In this document: piece by piece, positions 9,381 to 20,061 of the stretch | Position numbering within the stretch: the stretch's first letter is position 1 | How the letters are laid out: each line of letters opens with the position of its first letter | From: Nitratireductor sp. GISD-1A_MAKvit | Lineage (GTDB): Bacteria; Pseudomonadota; Alphaproteobacteria; Rhizobiales; Rhizobiaceae | NCBI RefSeq assembly: GCF_040819555.1 | Contig: NZ_CP161920.1 | Span: 1-64,000, forward strand | DNA: 64,000 nucleotides | Direction of reading: 5' to 3' | Made by a program: the position numbers and the translations under genes | Notes under the pieces: model-generated | Databases searched by the model: none | Told to the model about the DNA's origin: nothing | What the model saw: the letters and a program-made list of their open reading frames with translations, nothing else

Positions 9381-10199
9381 ATGGACGGTTTGATGAAAGG
9401 GAAGCGCGGCCTCATCATGGGGGTCGCCAACGATCACTCGATTGCCTGGGGCATCGCCAAGAAGCTCGCCGAACACGGCGCGGAGATGGCATTTACCTAT
9501 CAGGGTGACGCGTTTGGTCGCCGGGTAAAACCGCTGGCCGAGAAAGTCGGCTCGAAACTGCTCTTCCCCTGCGACGTGGAAGACAGCGCATCAATCAATT
9601 CCGTCTTCGACAACCTCAGGGACGAGTGGGGCTCGCTCGATTTCATCGTGCACGCGATCGGCTTTTCCGACCGCAACGAACTGAAGGGTCTCTACGCGAA
9701 CACGACGCGTGAGAACTTCGTGCGCACCATGGTGATCTCCTGTTACTCCTTCACGGAAATCGCTCGCAAGGCGGCCGAACTGATGGAGAACGGCGGGCAG
9801 ATGCTGACGCTGACCTATGCCGGTTCCACCCGCGTCATGCCCAATTACAACGTGATGGGCGTGGCAAAGGCCGGTCTTGAGGCCAGCGTGCGCTATCTGG
9901 CGAGCGATTACGGTCCCCGCAACATCCGAGTGAATGCAATTTCCGCGGGCCCCGTTCGTACGCTGGCCGGGGCCGGCATCTCCGACGCGCGCTACATGTT
10001 CTCCTATCAACAGCGCAATGCACCGCTGCGGCGCACCGTGGTGATCGACGAGATTGGCGGATCGGCACTCTATCTCCTCTCCGACCTTTCGTCGGGTGTG
10101 ACCGGTGAAATCCACTATGTGGATTCCGGCTACAACACGGTTTCCATGCCCACCATGGAAGAGCTGAAGCGGCTGAGTGCAGCCACGGGCGACGACTGA
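9381..10199 (+). CDS. fabI: Enoyl-ACP reductase FabI (NADH)
   Basis: Short-chain dehydrogenase that reduces trans-2-enoyl-ACP in each elongation cycle; it is the triclosan target in many bacteria. The family signature Y-X6-K falls at Y156 and K163 (YNVMGVAK) and the second tyrosine is Y146 (LTYAGS), the same numbering as E. coli FabI. The N-terminal cofactor-binding segment GVANDHSIAWGIA is typical. It is the third gene of the fabA-fabB-fabI operon. A short GGCCGG/CCGGCC hairpin at 10204-10221 lies at its junction with the convergent methyltransferase gene. Confidence 0.95.
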   Translation: MDGLMKGKRGLIMGVANDHSIAWGIAKKLAEHGAEMAFTYQGDAFGRRVKPLAEKVGSKLLFPCDVEDSASINSVFDNLRDEWGSLDFIVHAIGFSDRNELKGLYANTTRENFVRTMVISCYSFTEIARKAAELMENGGQMLTLTYAGSTRVMPNYNVMGVAKAGLEASVRYLASDYGPRNIRVNAISAGPVRTLAGAGISDARYMFSYQQRNAPLRRTVVIDEIGGSALYLLSDLSSGVTGEIHYVDSGYNTVSMPTMEELKRLSAATGDD

Positions 10200-10209
10200 G
10201 CCCGGCCGG

Positions 10210-11226
10210 TTATTTCCGGCCCCAGAGAACCTTGAATACCGTGTCGCGGCGCAGTTCACCCTGCGCCGCGAAATGTTTTTCGAGGCTCTCTTCATAAGGA
10301 AGCTGCCTGTTTGCAACGAGGAACAGCCGGCCGCGCGGTTTTAGCGCCTTCGCCGCGGTGGCGATCATGCCGTGGCCCATATCCGGCTCGGCGGCTCGGC
10401 TGCGGTGGAAAGGCGGGTTCATAAGGATCGCGTCATAACGCTCGTTCACCGGCTCACCCAGAAGGTCGTGCCAGAAAAACCGCGCAGCCATGCGAGGAGC
10501 TTTTTCCGCCATGTTTCGTCGCGCCGCTTCGAGAGAGGCATGGTGTGCTTCATAAAGGTCGATGCTCTTCACCTCGGGCGCTCGCGCGGCGGCAGCAACC
10601 GAGAGATAGCCCCAGCCCGCAGCGAAATCAGCGACAGCACCCGACAGATTGTCCGGCAGACACTCAATGAGAAGTGCAGATCCCGGGTCGACGCCGTCAT
10701 CGGAAAAGCCACCAGCCGCCGTGGCAAAACCGTCCGCTCTGCTGTCGGTTCCGTTCAGTTCGGCCAAAAGCAACGGCGTCAGCGTCTCTGGGCGCCGGAG
10801 CCAGAAGACGACGCCGTGATGTTTGGAGGCGTGATCCTCCAGTTCCACGAGCGATGCCATGCGCTTGCGCACACTGCCGCCACCATCCTTCTTGGCGCAG
10901 GAAGCGACGATCAGCGCGCCCGGTCGGGTGCGCTCAAGCGCCTCAGAAAGGCGCTGCTCGTTCTCACGCCTGTGCCGGCCAAGCAGGACCAGCGCCGTAT
11001 CGTAGCCTTCGCCCACCGGTTCGGGCTCCACGCTCACGCCAGCCTGGCTGAGCGCCAGATAGTCGGGCCGATAGCCCTGAACAGCGGTGAGGTTTCCGGA
11101 AAAATCGGACGGCAGCAGAAGCCCCCCCGGCGCGCCCAGGAAAAGCACACGCTCCCCCTCGCCCGGCGGGTCGATCAACCCGCGCTCGAAGGGAAACAGG
11201 AGGGTGGCAAGCGGCGTGTCGTTCAT
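10210..11226 (-). CDS. RsmC/RlmG-like class I SAM-dependent rRNA methyltransferase
   Basis: 338-residue protein with two halves: a degenerate N-terminal methyltransferase-like domain, and a C-terminal catalytic domain containing AAGWGYLSVAAAA (SAM loop) and the N6/N2-methyltransferase motif NPPFH. This is the architecture of RsmC (16S rRNA m2G1207) and RlmG (23S m2G1835). Which base is modified cannot be told from sequence. It is convergent with fabI and upstream of nothing on its own strand before pnp, so it is probably transcribed alone. Confidence 0.82.
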   Translation of the reverse strand: MNDTPLATLLFPFERGLIDPPGEGERVLFLGAPGGLLLPSDFSGNLTAVQGYRPDYLALSQAGVSVEPEPVGEGYDTALVLLGRHRRENEQRLSEALERTRPGALIVASCAKKDGGGSVRKRMASLVELEDHASKHHGVVFWLRRPETLTPLLLAELNGTDSRADGFATAAGGFSDDGVDPGSALLIECLPDNLSGAVADFAAGWGYLSVAAAARAPEVKSIDLYEAHHASLEAARRNMAEKAPRMAARFFWHDLLGEPVNERYDAILMNPPFHRSRAAEPDMGHGMIATAAKALKPRGRLFLVANRQLPYEESLEKHFAAQGELRRDTVFKVLWGRK

Positions 11227-11302
11227 GTCGGGTTCCGGATGTGAAAACGGGCGCGGCCAGGAAAGGCGCGCGCCCGAATGTTAATTCAGGAGGGAAGCGG
11301 GA

Positions 11303-13456
11303 TCAGCCTTCAGCGTCCTCGGCCTCTTCCTTCTTCTTCTTTTCCTGCACGATCTCCTTGCCGGTCTCCTGGTCAACGACCTTCATGGAGAGACGGACCT
11401 TGCCGCGCTCATCGAAGCCCATCAGCTTCACGAACACCTTGTCGCCTTCCTTGACAACATCGGTGGTCTTGCCGACGCGCTCCTGAGCGAGCTGGGAGAT
11501 GTGCACCAGACCGTCCTTGGGGCCAAAGAAATTCACGAAAGCGCCGAAGTCGGCGGTCTTGACGACCGTTCCTTCGTAGATCTCGCCCACTTCCGGCTCT
11601 GCCGTAATGGAATGGATCCACTTCTTCGCGGCCTCGATCTCCTTGGCGTTGGAAGACGCAATCTTGACCGTGCCGTCATCCTCGATGTTGATCTTGGCGC
11701 CGGTCTTCTCGACGATCTCACGGATCACCTTGCCGCCGGAACCGATCACGTCGCGGATCTTGTCGGTCGGGATCTGCATGACCTCGATGCGCGGCGCGAA
11801 CTCGCCCAGCTCACCACGGCTCTCGGAGAGGGCCTTGGCCATTTCTCCAAGAATGTGCAGACGGCCTTCCTTGGCCTGATCGAGGGCGATCTGCATGATC
11901 TCCTCGGTGATGCCATTGATCTTGATGTCCATCTGCAGCGAGGTGATGCCCTCATCCGTACCTGCGACCTTGAAGTCCATGTCGCCGAGGTGATCTTCGT
12001 CACCCAGGATGTCGGAAAGAACCGCAAAACGCTCGTCTTCCTTGATCAGGCCCATGGCGATACCGGCAACCGGCTTGGCCAGCGGAACGCCAGCATCCAT
12101 GAGAGCAAGCGAGGTACCGCAGACGGTCGCCATGGACGACGAACCGTTGGATTCGGTCACCTCGGACACCACGCGCAGCGTGTAGGGGAACTGATCCGCT
12201 TCCGGAAGTACGGGATGAATGGCGCGCCATGCGAGCTTGCCATGACCGATCTCACGGCGGCCAGGCGACCCCATGCGGCCGGTCTCGCCGACCGAATAGG
12301 GCGGGAAATTGTAGTGAAGGAGGAAGGTCTCCTTGTAGGTGCCGGTGAGCGAGTCGATGTACTGCTCATCCTCGCCGGTGCCAAGCGTTGCCACGGCCAG
12401 AGCCTGCGTTTCACCGCGGGTGAAGAGCGCGGAACCGTGCGTGCGCGGCAGGATGCCCGCTTCGGCGACAATCGGGCGAACCGTCTTCAGATCGCGTCCG
12501 TCGATACGGCCGCCGGTGTCGAGAATGTTCCAGCGAACGATCTTCGCCTGCAGGCTCTTGAAGACGGTGTTGACCTGCTCGGCCGACCATTTGGTCTCTT
12601 CCTCGCCTTCCGGCAGAAGGGTTTCCTTGACCTTGGCCTTGGCGGCATCAACAGCGTCGTAGCGCTGCTGCTTGTCGGTGATCTTGTAGGCTTCGCGCAG
12701 ATCGTTCTCCACGATCTTGAGCATCTCGCCTTCCAGCTCGGAGAGATCCGGCGGCGTGAAGTCGCGCGGTTCCTTGGCTGCGACTTCAGCAAGCTTGATG
12801 ATCGCGTCGATGACGGGCTGGAAGCCCTTGTGGCCGAACATGACGGCGCCAAGCATGACATCCTCGGGAAGCTGCTCGGCTTCCGACTCGACCATGAGCA
12901 CGGCATCGCCCGTACCCGCGACGATAAGATCGAGCGTGGTCTCGTCCATTTCGTCGACGTGCGGGTTCAGAATGTATTCACCGTTGATGTAACCAACGCG
13001 TGCCGCACCGATCGGCCCCATGAAGGGGATGCCCGAAAGCGTCAGGGCTGCGGAGACTGCGACCATTGCGACGATGTCGGGATCGTTCTCCAGATCGTGC
13101 TGCAGCACGGTGGCAATGACCTGGGTGTCGTTCTTGTAACCGTCAACGAAGAGGGGGCGGATGGGACGGTCGATGAGACGGGAGACCAGCGTCTCCTTTT
13201 CGCTCGGACGGCCTTCACGCTTGAAGTAGCCACCGGGGATCTTGCCGGCGGCAAAGGTCTTTTCCTGGTAGTTGACGGTCAACGGGAAGAAATCGAAGCC
13301 GGGCTTCGGCTCCTTTTGGGAAACAACCGTGGCCAGGACCACTGTCTCTCCATAGGTGGCCAGAACCGCACCGTCGGCCTGACGGGCGATTTTGCCGGTT
13401 TCAAGGGTCAGCGGACGCCCACCCCACTCGATCTCTACTTTGTGGTCTTTAAACAT
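11303..13456 (-). CDS. pnp: Polyribonucleotide nucleotidyltransferase (PNPase)
   Basis: Phosphorolytic 3'-5' exoribonuclease of the RNA degradosome. Its 717 residues show two RNase PH-like domains ([20 protein letters not shown] at the start; [15 protein letters not shown] beginning the second), a KH domain ([18 protein letters not shown]) and a C-terminal S1 domain ([18 protein letters not shown]). The tail is lysine- and glutamate-rich. AGGA precedes the ATG at 13456. It lies downstream of rpsO, as in most proteobacteria, separated by a 309-base leader with a terminator-like hairpin, so expression is likely set partly by its own leader. An 821-codon open frame on the opposite strand is a high-GC shadow. 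Confidence 0.97.
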   Translation of the reverse strand: MFKDHKVEIEWGGRPLTLETGKIARQADGAVLATYGETVVLATVVSQKEPKPGFDFFPLTVNYQEKTFAAGKIPGGYFKREGRPSEKETLVSRLIDRPIRPLFVDGYKNDTQVIATVLQHDLENDPDIVAMVAVSAALTLSGIPFMGPIGAARVGYINGEYILNPHVDEMDETTLDLIVAGTGDAVLMVESEAEQLPEDVMLGAVMFGHKGFQPVIDAIIKLAEVAAKEPRDFTPPDLSELEGEMLKIVENDLREAYKITDKQQRYDAVDAAKAKVKETLLPEGEEETKWSAEQVNTVFKSLQAKIVRWNILDTGGRIDGRDLKTVRPIVAEAGILPRTHGSALFTRGETQALAVATLGTGEDEQYIDSLTGTYKETFLLHYNFPPYSVGETGRMGSPGRREIGHGKLAWRAIHPVLPEADQFPYTLRVVSEVTESNGSSSMATVCGTSLALMDAGVPLAKPVAGIAMGLIKEDERFAVLSDILGDEDHLGDMDFKVAGTDEGITSLQMDIKINGITEEIMQIALDQAKEGRLHILGEMAKALSESRGELGEFAPRIEVMQIPTDKIRDVIGSGGKVIREIVEKTGAKINIEDDGTVKIASSNAKEIEAAKKWIHSITAEPEVGEIYEGTVVKTADFGAFVNFFGPKDGLVHISQLAQERVGKTTDVVKEGDKVFVKLMGFDERGKVRLSMKVVDQETGKEIVQEKKKKEEAEDAEG

Positions 13457-13727
13457 ATCTTGTCCTTTTACGCCGAAGGGCGCGCCAGATTCTGGCGGCG
13501 TTTTCCCATCGGGCTGGCTTCATTTTCCGGACGAGCCACGGGCAAGACAACGGGAGGCTCAGGTTTGGCTTTTTCAGCCCCAAGCATCCAGCAATCCTGC
13601 CCCATGACCTGTCCATCGGGGCCCCGGCGATCCGTTGTTCGGGTGCAGGATGGCAGCAGAGCCGCTGTCGCTTTCGCACCTTCCCGGAGCCATCGGTCAC
13701 ACGGACATTCCGCATGCCCAAACGAGA
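13457..13727 (-). promoter_or_regulatory. pnp leader region between rpsO and pnp
   Basis: This stretch upstream of pnp holds no convincing gene. A short perfect stem CGCCAG/CTGGCG (13483-13488 and 13492-13497) lies just upstream of the pnp start region. In E. coli the rpsO-pnp spacer carries a terminator, a second promoter and an RNase III-cut hairpin used for pnp autoregulation; an equivalent role here is inferred from position only. Confidence 0.35.
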
Positions 13728-13755
13728 CCGGCGGACACCCCGTGGTATCCGCCGG
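13728..13755 (-). terminator. rpsO terminator / pnp attenuator hairpin
   Basis: On the minus strand CCGGCGGATACC pairs over 12 positions (one G-U) with GGTGTCCGCCGG around a 4-base loop, starting about 10 bases after the rpsO stop. It is followed by TCTCGTTT, a poor U-tract, so termination is probably partial and lets some transcripts reach pnp. Confidence 0.65.
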
Positions 13756-13765
13756 CCAAATCAGC

Positions 13766-14035
13766 TTAGCGCCGCAGTCCGAGCTTCTCGATCAGCGTCT
13801 TGTAGCGGCCTTCATCCTTCTTTTTCAGATAATCCAGAAGACGACGACGCTGGGAGACGAGCTTCAGGAGGCCACGACGGGAGTGGTTGTCCTTTTTGTG
13901 GTCCTTGAAATGCTCGGTGAGGTTTTTGATCCGCTCGGTCAGAATGGCGACCTGGACTTCCGGTGAACCGGTATCGCCCTGAGCGGTGGCAAATTCTTTC
14001 AGCAAATCCTGTTTGCGCTCTGCAGTAACCGACAT
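13766..14035 (-). CDS. rpsO: 30S ribosomal protein S15
   Basis: Binds 16S rRNA in the platform and nucleates small-subunit assembly. The ATG at 14035 gives exactly 89 residues, the family length, starting [12 protein letters not shown] and ending EKLGLRR, with conserved [11 protein letters not shown] and [16 protein letters not shown] six bases before the ATG supports it; the longer open frame of 116 codons is rejected. pnp lies downstream. The usual neighbour truB is separated from it by a sensor kinase gene. Confidence 0.97.
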   Translation of the reverse strand: MSVTAERKQDLLKEFATAQGDTGSPEVQVAILTERIKNLTEHFKDHKKDNHSRRGLLKLVSQRRRLLDYLKKKDEGRYKTLIEKLGLRR

Positions 14036-14114
14036 CGGTTTCCTTTCTCTGATTTGGGGAAAAGGGTCGCCCTCAGCCGGGATGTCGTCCAGCCGGGGCC
14101 ATTCAACAATGCAC

Positions 14115-14157
14115 ATTTATAGCGCAATGATGGCTGGCATATATGCGAAAACGCATA
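14115..14157 (-). promoter_or_regulatory. Candidate rpsO promoter with adjacent hairpin
   Basis: On the minus strand TATAAAT (14115-14121) resembles a -10 element about 80 bases before rpsO. Upstream of it TATGCG/CGCATA (14142-14147 and 14152-14157) is a perfect inverted repeat with a 4-base loop, which may instead end the sensor kinase transcript. No good -35 was seen. Confidence 0.25.
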
Positions 14158-14204
14158 GGATTACCAGCCCAAACATTTGCAAGGCCTCACTCGTGCCACA
14201 CCTC

Positions 14205-15935
14205 TCAGTTCATCCGGCCTGCTCTCTTTTGCAGGTCTGGCACCAGCCGGTCGACAGGGATGGTGAACACACATTCCAACCCGTCACGATGGAAAACCCG
14301 AGAGATCTCCGCATCGAGTGTTCCGCCAACCATGCGCTCGATGATTTCGGTGCCAAACCCGCGGCGGCGGACATTTCGGCGGCGGGTTTTGGGAACAAAT
14401 TCACGCCAGGTCAGGATCAGGGTTTCGTCCTTTACTTTCCACGTGATTTCCAGCCTGCCCGTTTCGGTTGAGAAAGCCCCGTATTTGGCCGCATTCGTTG
14501 CAAGCTCGTGCACGGCAAGACCGATGGTCTGGGCGGACTGGTTTGCAAGACGGAATTTCGGTCCACTCAGTGTGAGGCGGTCGGGGCTCTCGGGACGAAA
14601 CGGGTCGACCTGAACCGTTAGCAGTTCCCGCAGTTCCACCCCCCCTGCCCCGCCCGCAATGAGCAGATCGGTGGAGCGAGCGAGGCCATAGAGGCGTTTT
14701 TGAAACGCATCCTGAAAACCCGAGAACGACCGCGAGCTGCGTGCCGTCTGTTTGGCCATGGAAGACACGACGGTAAGCTGGTTCTTCGAGCGGTGAGCCA
14801 CCTCGCGCATCAAGAGACGGATCTCGTTTTCCGATTGCTGACGATCAAGCGCCGCTTCTTCAAGCGCCGATGAAACGGTGGTCACTTCGGCAATGGGATA
14901 CTCGATCGCATGCACGGGCTCACCTGCCCCAAGGCGGCGCGCATCGCGGGCAAGACGCCGCACGGGGCCCGCAATCTGTCGACCCAGGAGCCAGGCGGCG
15001 AAGGCACCGATAGCGATCACCAGGAGCCCGCCTGCAAGCAGCATGCGCAATGAATGGTACATAGGCTCTTCAATCGCAGTGGTGGGGGCCCACACCACGG
15101 CCTTCCAGCCACTCACCCCCGACTCCTCCACCATCGTGATGTAGGTTCCGCCTTCGCGCCCCTCGGCCGGCTCTGCCTTCCGATAGACACCTTCTCCTTC
15201 AAGGTCGAGAAAGAATGGCTTTCCGATGTCGGAAGACAGGAAGGATGAAGCTACAACGATATCGTTGCTGTCCACCACAGTTGCGTTCCAGCCGCCCCGC
15301 AACATCTGTTGTGACAGTACGTCGACAAGTGCATCCGCATGGCGAGTCATGACAAGGACGCGAGGCGGACCGTTTTCCGGGAAAAACGGCTTCATGATGT
15401 TGAAGTTCCACTTGCCAGCGAGCTTGCCGACGAAAACGTCGGACGTGGTCGTAACGCCTCTTTCCAGAGCAAGGGCGGCCGTGTGCTGATCGGGCGGTCC
15501 TAGCAGTTCGTCTCCGAAGAGAACCCGGGTGTTCAGCAGGGGCTCGTAGTTTTCGTCGAGAACCTGAAGGTAGGAGCCACTTCCGGCCAACGCGCGTTTA
15601 GCGCGGTCGTAGAAGTCCTCCAAGTCGCCCTCGGCAAGAGACGGCGTCGTTGACAGGACGCGCAGCGTGGTGGCCATTCCGCTCAGCTCACGATCCACCG
15701 CTTCGGAGATGGAGCCGGCCATCGCCTCGGCCAGAGTGGCAACGACTTCGCGCTGCGCCTCGTTGTTTCTCTGAAGCAGCACCACCGACACACCGATCGC
15801 GGGAATGATCGTCACAGCTATCAGCAGGAAGAGAAAAAACCCGATGGGTTTTGGCGCCGATGCAAATGCTCTTATACGCTCTGAAAATCCCGCTGCAGGC
15901 GCATTATTCTTCTCGTGCATCCACACCCGTCCCAC
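14205..15935 (-). CDS. Membrane sensor histidine kinase, HWE family
   Basis: Two transmembrane helices (about residues 31-54 and 298-318) flank a periplasmic sensory region of roughly 240 residues of Cache type by topology. A HAMP-like linker follows (GRQIAGPVRRLARDARRLGAGEP). The kinase has the HWE/HisKA_2 hallmarks: phospho-acceptor H381 in REVAHRSKNQL, the N-box HELATNAAKYGAFS, and the WRE motif (ILTWRE) ahead of GFGTEII. HWE kinases are enriched in Alphaproteobacteria and often act in the general stress response or with separate response regulators. No response regulator is next to it, so it is an orphan. It splits the usual truB-rpsO pair. Ligand unknown. Confidence 0.9.
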   Translation of the reverse strand: MGRVWMHEKNNAPAAGFSERIRAFASAPKPIGFFLFLLIAVTIIPAIGVSVVLLQRNNEAQREVVATLAEAMAGSISEAVDRELSGMATTLRVLSTTPSLAEGDLEDFYDRAKRALAGSGSYLQVLDENYEPLLNTRVLFGDELLGPPDQHTAALALERGVTTTSDVFVGKLAGKWNFNIMKPFFPENGPPRVLVMTRHADALVDVLSQQMLRGGWNATVVDSNDIVVASSFLSSDIGKPFFLDLEGEGVYRKAEPAEGREGGTYITMVEESGVSGWKAVVWAPTTAIEEPMYHSLRMLLAGGLLVIAIGAFAAWLLGRQIAGPVRRLARDARRLGAGEPVHAIEYPIAEVTTVSSALEEAALDRQQSENEIRLLMREVAHRSKNQLTVVSSMAKQTARSSRSFSGFQDAFQKRLYGLARSTDLLIAGGAGGVELRELLTVQVDPFRPESPDRLTLSGPKFRLANQSAQTIGLAVHELATNAAKYGAFSTETGRLEITWKVKDETLILTWREFVPKTRRRNVRRRGFGTEIIERMVGGTLDAEISRVFHRDGLECVFTIPVDRLVPDLQKRAGRMN

Positions 15936-16011
15936 TGCCTATTTTCATACACAATGCCTGAGACGCAGAAGGGTTGCCTCACACCATGACGAAATCAACA
16001 GTGAAACCGTA

Positions 16012-16947
16012 TCAGGCGGCAAAAACCCGCTTGGGCTTGAACATACCTGCCTCGACCGCACCAAGGGCGACCAGGCGACCGCGCGCGCTGGCCCATGCCT
16101 CAGGCGCCTCCACCGGTGCGTCGCGCCCCCGCACGATGACCGGATTGCCGAGCCTTAAGCGCATGGCCGCGTCATCAGTGACCGGGATCTCAGGCAAGCC
16201 TTCTAGTGCAGTTGAAATGTCCAGCAGCCAATCGTCCAGTGCTGCAAACTCGCCGGTTTCCCGATCGCAGGCCTCCGCAGCCTCTTCGAGTGCTGACAGT
16301 TCGACGAGTTGTTCCGGCAGAAAGGGATAAACCTCTGTGCGGCGCAACTCGACGATGTGTCCATAACACCCCAGGTCGCGCCCCATGTCACGCGCGATAC
16401 TGCGCACATAGGTGCCCTTGCCGCACTCGATCTCGAAGACGGCATGGTCGGTCGTGAAAGAAATCAGATCAAGCCGCCCGACCCCGATTTCGCGCGCGGC
16501 GATCTCCACGGTTTCACCGCCACGAGCAAGATCGTAGGCGCGTTCGCCATCAATTTTGACCGCCGAAAACTGTGGCGGCGTCTGCATGATAAGGCCGGTG
16601 TAGTCGGGAAGAAGACCGCGCACGTCCTCTTCACTCGGGCGATCTTCCGACGTCTTTGTCACCGGCCCTTCAAGATCATCCGTGGCACGCTCCTCGCCCC
16701 AAGCCACCTTGAAACGATAGACCTTCGCTCCATCCATCACGAAGGGAACGGTTTTCGTGGCATCTCCAAGAGCGATTGGCAACATGCCCGATGCCAGCGG
16801 GTCGAGGGTCCCGGCGTGTCCGGCCTTCTCGGCGTTGAAGAGCCATTTGATCTTTGAAACGGCGCTGGTGGAGCCCATGCCGGCCGGCTTGTCGAGGATC
16901 AGCCAGCCATTGATACGACGTCCCTTCCGCCTGCCGCGCCGCGCCAT
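16012..16947 (-). CDS. truB: tRNA pseudouridine(55) synthase TruB
   Basis: Makes pseudouridine 55 in the T-loop of tRNAs and also works as a tRNA chaperone. The catalytic aspartate is D49 in the motif [12 protein letters not shown], preceded by the family segment [14 protein letters not shown]. It has 311 residues. Its ATG overlaps the rbfA stop codon (ATGA), showing translational coupling. The next gene downstream is the sensor kinase, not rpsO. Confidence 0.96.
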   Translation of the reverse strand: MARRGRRKGRRINGWLILDKPAGMGSTSAVSKIKWLFNAEKAGHAGTLDPLASGMLPIALGDATKTVPFVMDGAKVYRFKVAWGEERATDDLEGPVTKTSEDRPSEEDVRGLLPDYTGLIMQTPPQFSAVKIDGERAYDLARGGETVEIAAREIGVGRLDLISFTTDHAVFEIECGKGTYVRSIARDMGRDLGCYGHIVELRRTEVYPFLPEQLVELSALEEAAEACDRETGEFAALDDWLLDISTALEGLPEIPVTDDAAMRLRLGNPVIVRGRDAPVEAPEAWASARGRLVALGAVEAGMFKPKRVFAA

Positions 16948-17351
16948 CAGTTCTCACCTTCATTTTGATCATCGTCCTTCAGGTCCCGCGCAACCTCGGG
17001 CGACTTCAAAAGCTGATCGATCTTGTTGAAATTATCAAAACTGTCATCCACGCGGAATCGCAGCTCAGGCATGTATTTCATCTGACGCAGGGCCGGCGTG
17101 ATGCGCCCACGCAGAAAGCGTGCATGGCGATTGAGCGCGGCGACAACCGTTTCCTTGTCTGCCGTTCCCAAAGGAGAAACATAGGCAGTGGCGATCTTGA
17201 GATCCGGCGACATACGCACTTCCGACACTGAAATCACAGTGTTGGCGAGCGCTTCGTCGTTGAGTTCGCCGCGCTGCAGTGCCTGTGCAATGGCATGGCG
17301 CACCTGCTCGCCGACGCGAAGCTGGCGTTGTGAGGGGGCGGAAGACGGCAT
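16947..17351 (-). CDS. rbfA: 30S ribosome-binding factor RbfA
   Basis: Small KH-like protein (134 residues) that binds the immature 30S subunit and helps 16S rRNA 5'-end maturation and cold adaptation. Family features are the N-terminal [14 protein letters not shown] and the C-terminal [23 protein letters not shown] upstream supports the ATG. It sits between infB and truB, and its stop overlaps the truB start by four bases. Confidence 0.95.
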   Translation of the reverse strand: MPSSAPSQRQLRVGEQVRHAIAQALQRGELNDEALANTVISVSEVRMSPDLKIATAYVSPLGTADKETVVAALNRHARFLRGRITPALRQMKYMPELRFRVDDSFDNFNKIDQLLKSPEVARDLKDDDQNEGEN

Positions 17352-17440
17352 GAAGCACCTTCTTGCGGGGAAAACCCCATTCTATCTGTATCGCAAAGAT
17401 CGGTAAATTGTGGATGCGGCACCGTGCCAGTGCGAAACGC

Positions 17441-17463
17441 TGCGGGGCAAATCATGCCCCGCA
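17441..17463 (-). terminator. Intra-operon hairpin between infB and rbfA
   Basis: A 9-bp perfect stem, TGCGGGGCA / TGCCCCGCA, with a 5-base loop lies 25 bases after the infB stop. There is no U-tract, so it is more likely an mRNA-stabilising or processing hairpin, or a weak attenuator, than a full terminator. Confidence 0.4.
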
Positions 17464-17487
17464 TAAGCCAATGCGACTTAAAGCACG

Positions 17488-20061
17488 TTAGAGTGTGCGC
17501 GTTACCATCTCGACGCGGTAGGCCTCGATGACATCGCCAACGCGGATGTCTTCGTAGTTTTCGAAGGCCATACCGCATTCCTGGCCACCCGGGACCTCGG
17601 ACACCTCATCCTTGAAGCGCTTGAGGGTCTTGAGCTTCCCTTCATGGATGACCACGCTGTCGCGGATCAGACGCACGCCGGCACCACGCTCCACCTTGCC
17701 TTCGGTGACACGGCAGCCCGCGACCTTGCCGACCTTGGACACGTTGAAGACCTCGAGGATCTCTGCATTGCCGAGGAAGGTCTCGCGACGCTCCGGCGAA
17801 AGAAGGCCGGACATGGCCGCTTTGATGTCATCCACGAGATCGTAGATGATGTTGTAATAGCGGATCTCGATGCCGGCAGCCTCGGCCGCGTCGCGCGCCT
17901 GCTTGTTGGCACGGACGTTGAAGCCGATGATGGCGGCCTCAGAGGTCTCGGCGAGCGACACGTCGCTCTCCGTGATCGCGCCAGCGCCCGAATGGACGAT
18001 GCGGGCGCGAACCTCTTCGGTGCCGAGCTTGTCGAGTGCGCCGGCAATGGCTTCAATCGAACCCTGCACATCGCCCTTGACGATGAGCGGGAACTCCTTG
18101 AGACCCGAATCCTGAAGCTGCGACATCATCTGCTCGAGCGAACCGCGCTGACCCGCCTGGCGGGCAACCGACTTCTCGCGGGCAAGACGCTGGCGATACT
18201 CCGAAATTTCGCGGGCGCGTGCCTCGCTCTCGACAACAGCAATACGGTCGCCTGCCTGCGGCGTGCCCTGCAGGCCGAGAATCTCGACCGGCATTGAAGG
18301 CGGAGCCTCCTTGAGCTGTTCGCCGCGATCGTTCACCAGCGCGCGAACACGGCCCCACTCATTGCCGGCGACAATGATGTCGCCCGTGCGCAGCGTACCG
18401 GCCTGGACGAGCACAGTGGCAACCGAGCCGCGACCACGGTCGAGCTTGGCTTCAATGACAACGCCTTCGGCTGCACGATCCGGATTGGCCTTGAGTTCGA
18501 GCACCTCCGACTGCAGCAGAACTGCTTCAAGCAGCTTGTCGAGATTGGTCCTCTTGACGGCGGACACTTCGACGTCGAGCACCTCGCCGCCCATGGATTC
18601 CACGAAGACCTCGTGCTGGAGGAGCTCCGTGCGCACCTTGTTGGCGTCGGCTTCCGGTTTGTCGACCTTGTTGATCGCCACGATGATCGGCACGCCTGCG
18701 GCCTTGGCATGATTGATGGACTCGATCGTCTGCGGCATCACGCTGTCATCGGCTGCGACCACCAGAATGGCGATGTCCGTCGCTTCCGCACCACGGGCAC
18801 GCATGGCCGTAAAGGCGGCGTGGCCGGGGGTGTCGATGAAGGTGATTGTCTGACCGTTCTGCTCGACCTGATAGGCGCCGATATGCTGGGTGATGCCACC
18901 GGCTTCACCCGAAACCACATTGGCCTGGCGAATGGCATCGAGCAAAGACGTCTTGCCGTGATCGACGTGGCCCATGATCGTCACGACCGGCGGGCGCGGC
19001 TTCTTGTCCTCGTCCCTGTCCTCGATGTTGAACAGTCCATCCTCGACATCGGATTCGGCAACACGCTTGACCGTATGGCCGAATTCGACGGCCACCAGTT
19101 CGGCGGTGTCGGCATCGATAACATCGCCAGGCTTGAGCATCTGCCCCTGCTTCATGAAGAACTTGATCACATCCACGGCCCGCTCGGCCATGCGCTGTGC
19201 CAGTTCCTGGATCGTGATTGTTTCGGGCAGCGTAACCTCGCGCGAAATCTTCTCGCGGGGCTCCTGATGCTGGGCGCGTTTGAACTTTTCCTGACGGCGG
19301 CGCATGGACGAAAGCGACCGGCCGCGGGTTTCTCCATCGTCGGAAAGCGCACGGTTGAGTGTCAGCTTGCCGCGCCGGCGCTGATCGTCCGTACGAGGCT
19401 TCGCTGCGGGGCGAGGCACCTCCGGCTTGGGAGCCACGCGCTTGACGGGAGCACTCTTGCTCTTGGCGCGAGCTTCGTCATCCTGAGCAGGTTGCGGTGG
19501 AGCTTCGACGGCTGCGGGTGCACGGCGACGCGCTTCCTCTTCGGCCTGTCGGCGCGCCTCTTCCTCGGCCTTCAGGCGAGCATCTTCCTCGGCCTGCCGG
19601 CGTGCGGATTCCTCACGCTCCTGCTCACGGCGCGCCTCTTCCTCGGCACGACGCTTGGCTTCCTCTTCAGCACGCTTGCGCTCTTCCGCCTCGCGAACCT
19701 TGGAATCCTGAAGAGCGCGGCGACGCGCTTCTATTTCTTCCTTGGACAGCGAATTGAGCACAACACCGGAGCGGGTGCCGCCCTGCGGAGGGCGCGGCCG
19801 CTCCCGCTGGCGCTGTGGCGCGGGCTGTTGCGGCGCAGGCTTCGGCTTTGCAGCGGCCGGTGCCGGAGCCGGCGTCTGTTCCGTGCGCTCGTCAGGCCGC
19901 GAAAATTTGCGTTTTTTTGTCTCGACGACGACAGACTTGGAGCGTCCATGCGAGAAGTTCTGACGCACGGTGCCCTGCTCAACAGAGGGCCGCTTCAGCG
20001 TGAGCGTCTTCTTCTTCTCGACGCCAAGCGTCTTGTCATCACCGGTTTTCGTATCCGTCAT
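17488..20061 (-). CDS. infB: Translation initiation factor IF-2
   Basis: GTPase that places initiator tRNA on the 30S subunit. Its 857 residues begin with an IF2-associated segment and a long Arg/Glu/Ala-rich coiled-coil region (about 100-230). The G domain has G1 [13 protein letters not shown]3 DTPGHAAF and G4 NKVD, and domains II-IV follow. The ATG overlaps the stop of the YlxR-family gene (ATGA). It lies in the rimP-nusA-ylxR-infB-rbfA-truB operon. The long opposite-strand open frame through this gene is a shadow. Confidence 0.97.
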   Translation of the reverse strand: MTDTKTGDDKTLGVEKKKTLTLKRPSVEQGTVRQNFSHGRSKSVVVETKKRKFSRPDERTEQTPAPAPAAAKPKPAPQQPAPQRQRERPRPPQGGTRSGVVLNSLSKEEIEARRRALQDSKVREAEERKRAEEEAKRRAEEEARREQEREESARRQAEEDARLKAEEEARRQAEEEARRRAPAAVEAPPQPAQDDEARAKSKSAPVKRVAPKPEVPRPAAKPRTDDQRRRGKLTLNRALSDDGETRGRSLSSMRRRQEKFKRAQHQEPREKISREVTLPETITIQELAQRMAERAVDVIKFFMKQGQMLKPGDVIDADTAELVAVEFGHTVKRVAESDVEDGLFNIEDRDEDKKPRPPVVTIMGHVDHGKTSLLDAIRQANVVSGEAGGITQHIGAYQVEQNGQTITFIDTPGHAAFTAMRARGAEATDIAILVVAADDSVMPQTIESINHAKAAGVPIIVAINKVDKPEADANKVRTELLQHEVFVESMGGEVLDVEVSAVKRTNLDKLLEAVLLQSEVLELKANPDRAAEGVVIEAKLDRGRGSVATVLVQAGTLRTGDIIVAGNEWGRVRALVNDRGEQLKEAPPSMPVEILGLQGTPQAGDRIAVVESEARAREISEYRQRLAREKSVARQAGQRGSLEQMMSQLQDSGLKEFPLIVKGDVQGSIEAIAGALDKLGTEEVRARIVHSGAGAITESDVSLAETSEAAIIGFNVRANKQARDAAEAAGIEIRYYNIIYDLVDDIKAAMSGLLSPERRETFLGNAEILEVFNVSKVGKVAGCRVTEGKVERGAGVRLIRDSVVIHEGKLKTLKRFKDEVSEVPGGQECGMAFENYEDIRVGDVIEAYRVEMVTRTL

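Noticed and set aside
11501..13966. 821-codon open frame opposite pnp and rpsO
   Set aside because: Fully antisense to two certain genes, no domain, biased composition; a common shadow in high-GC DNA.
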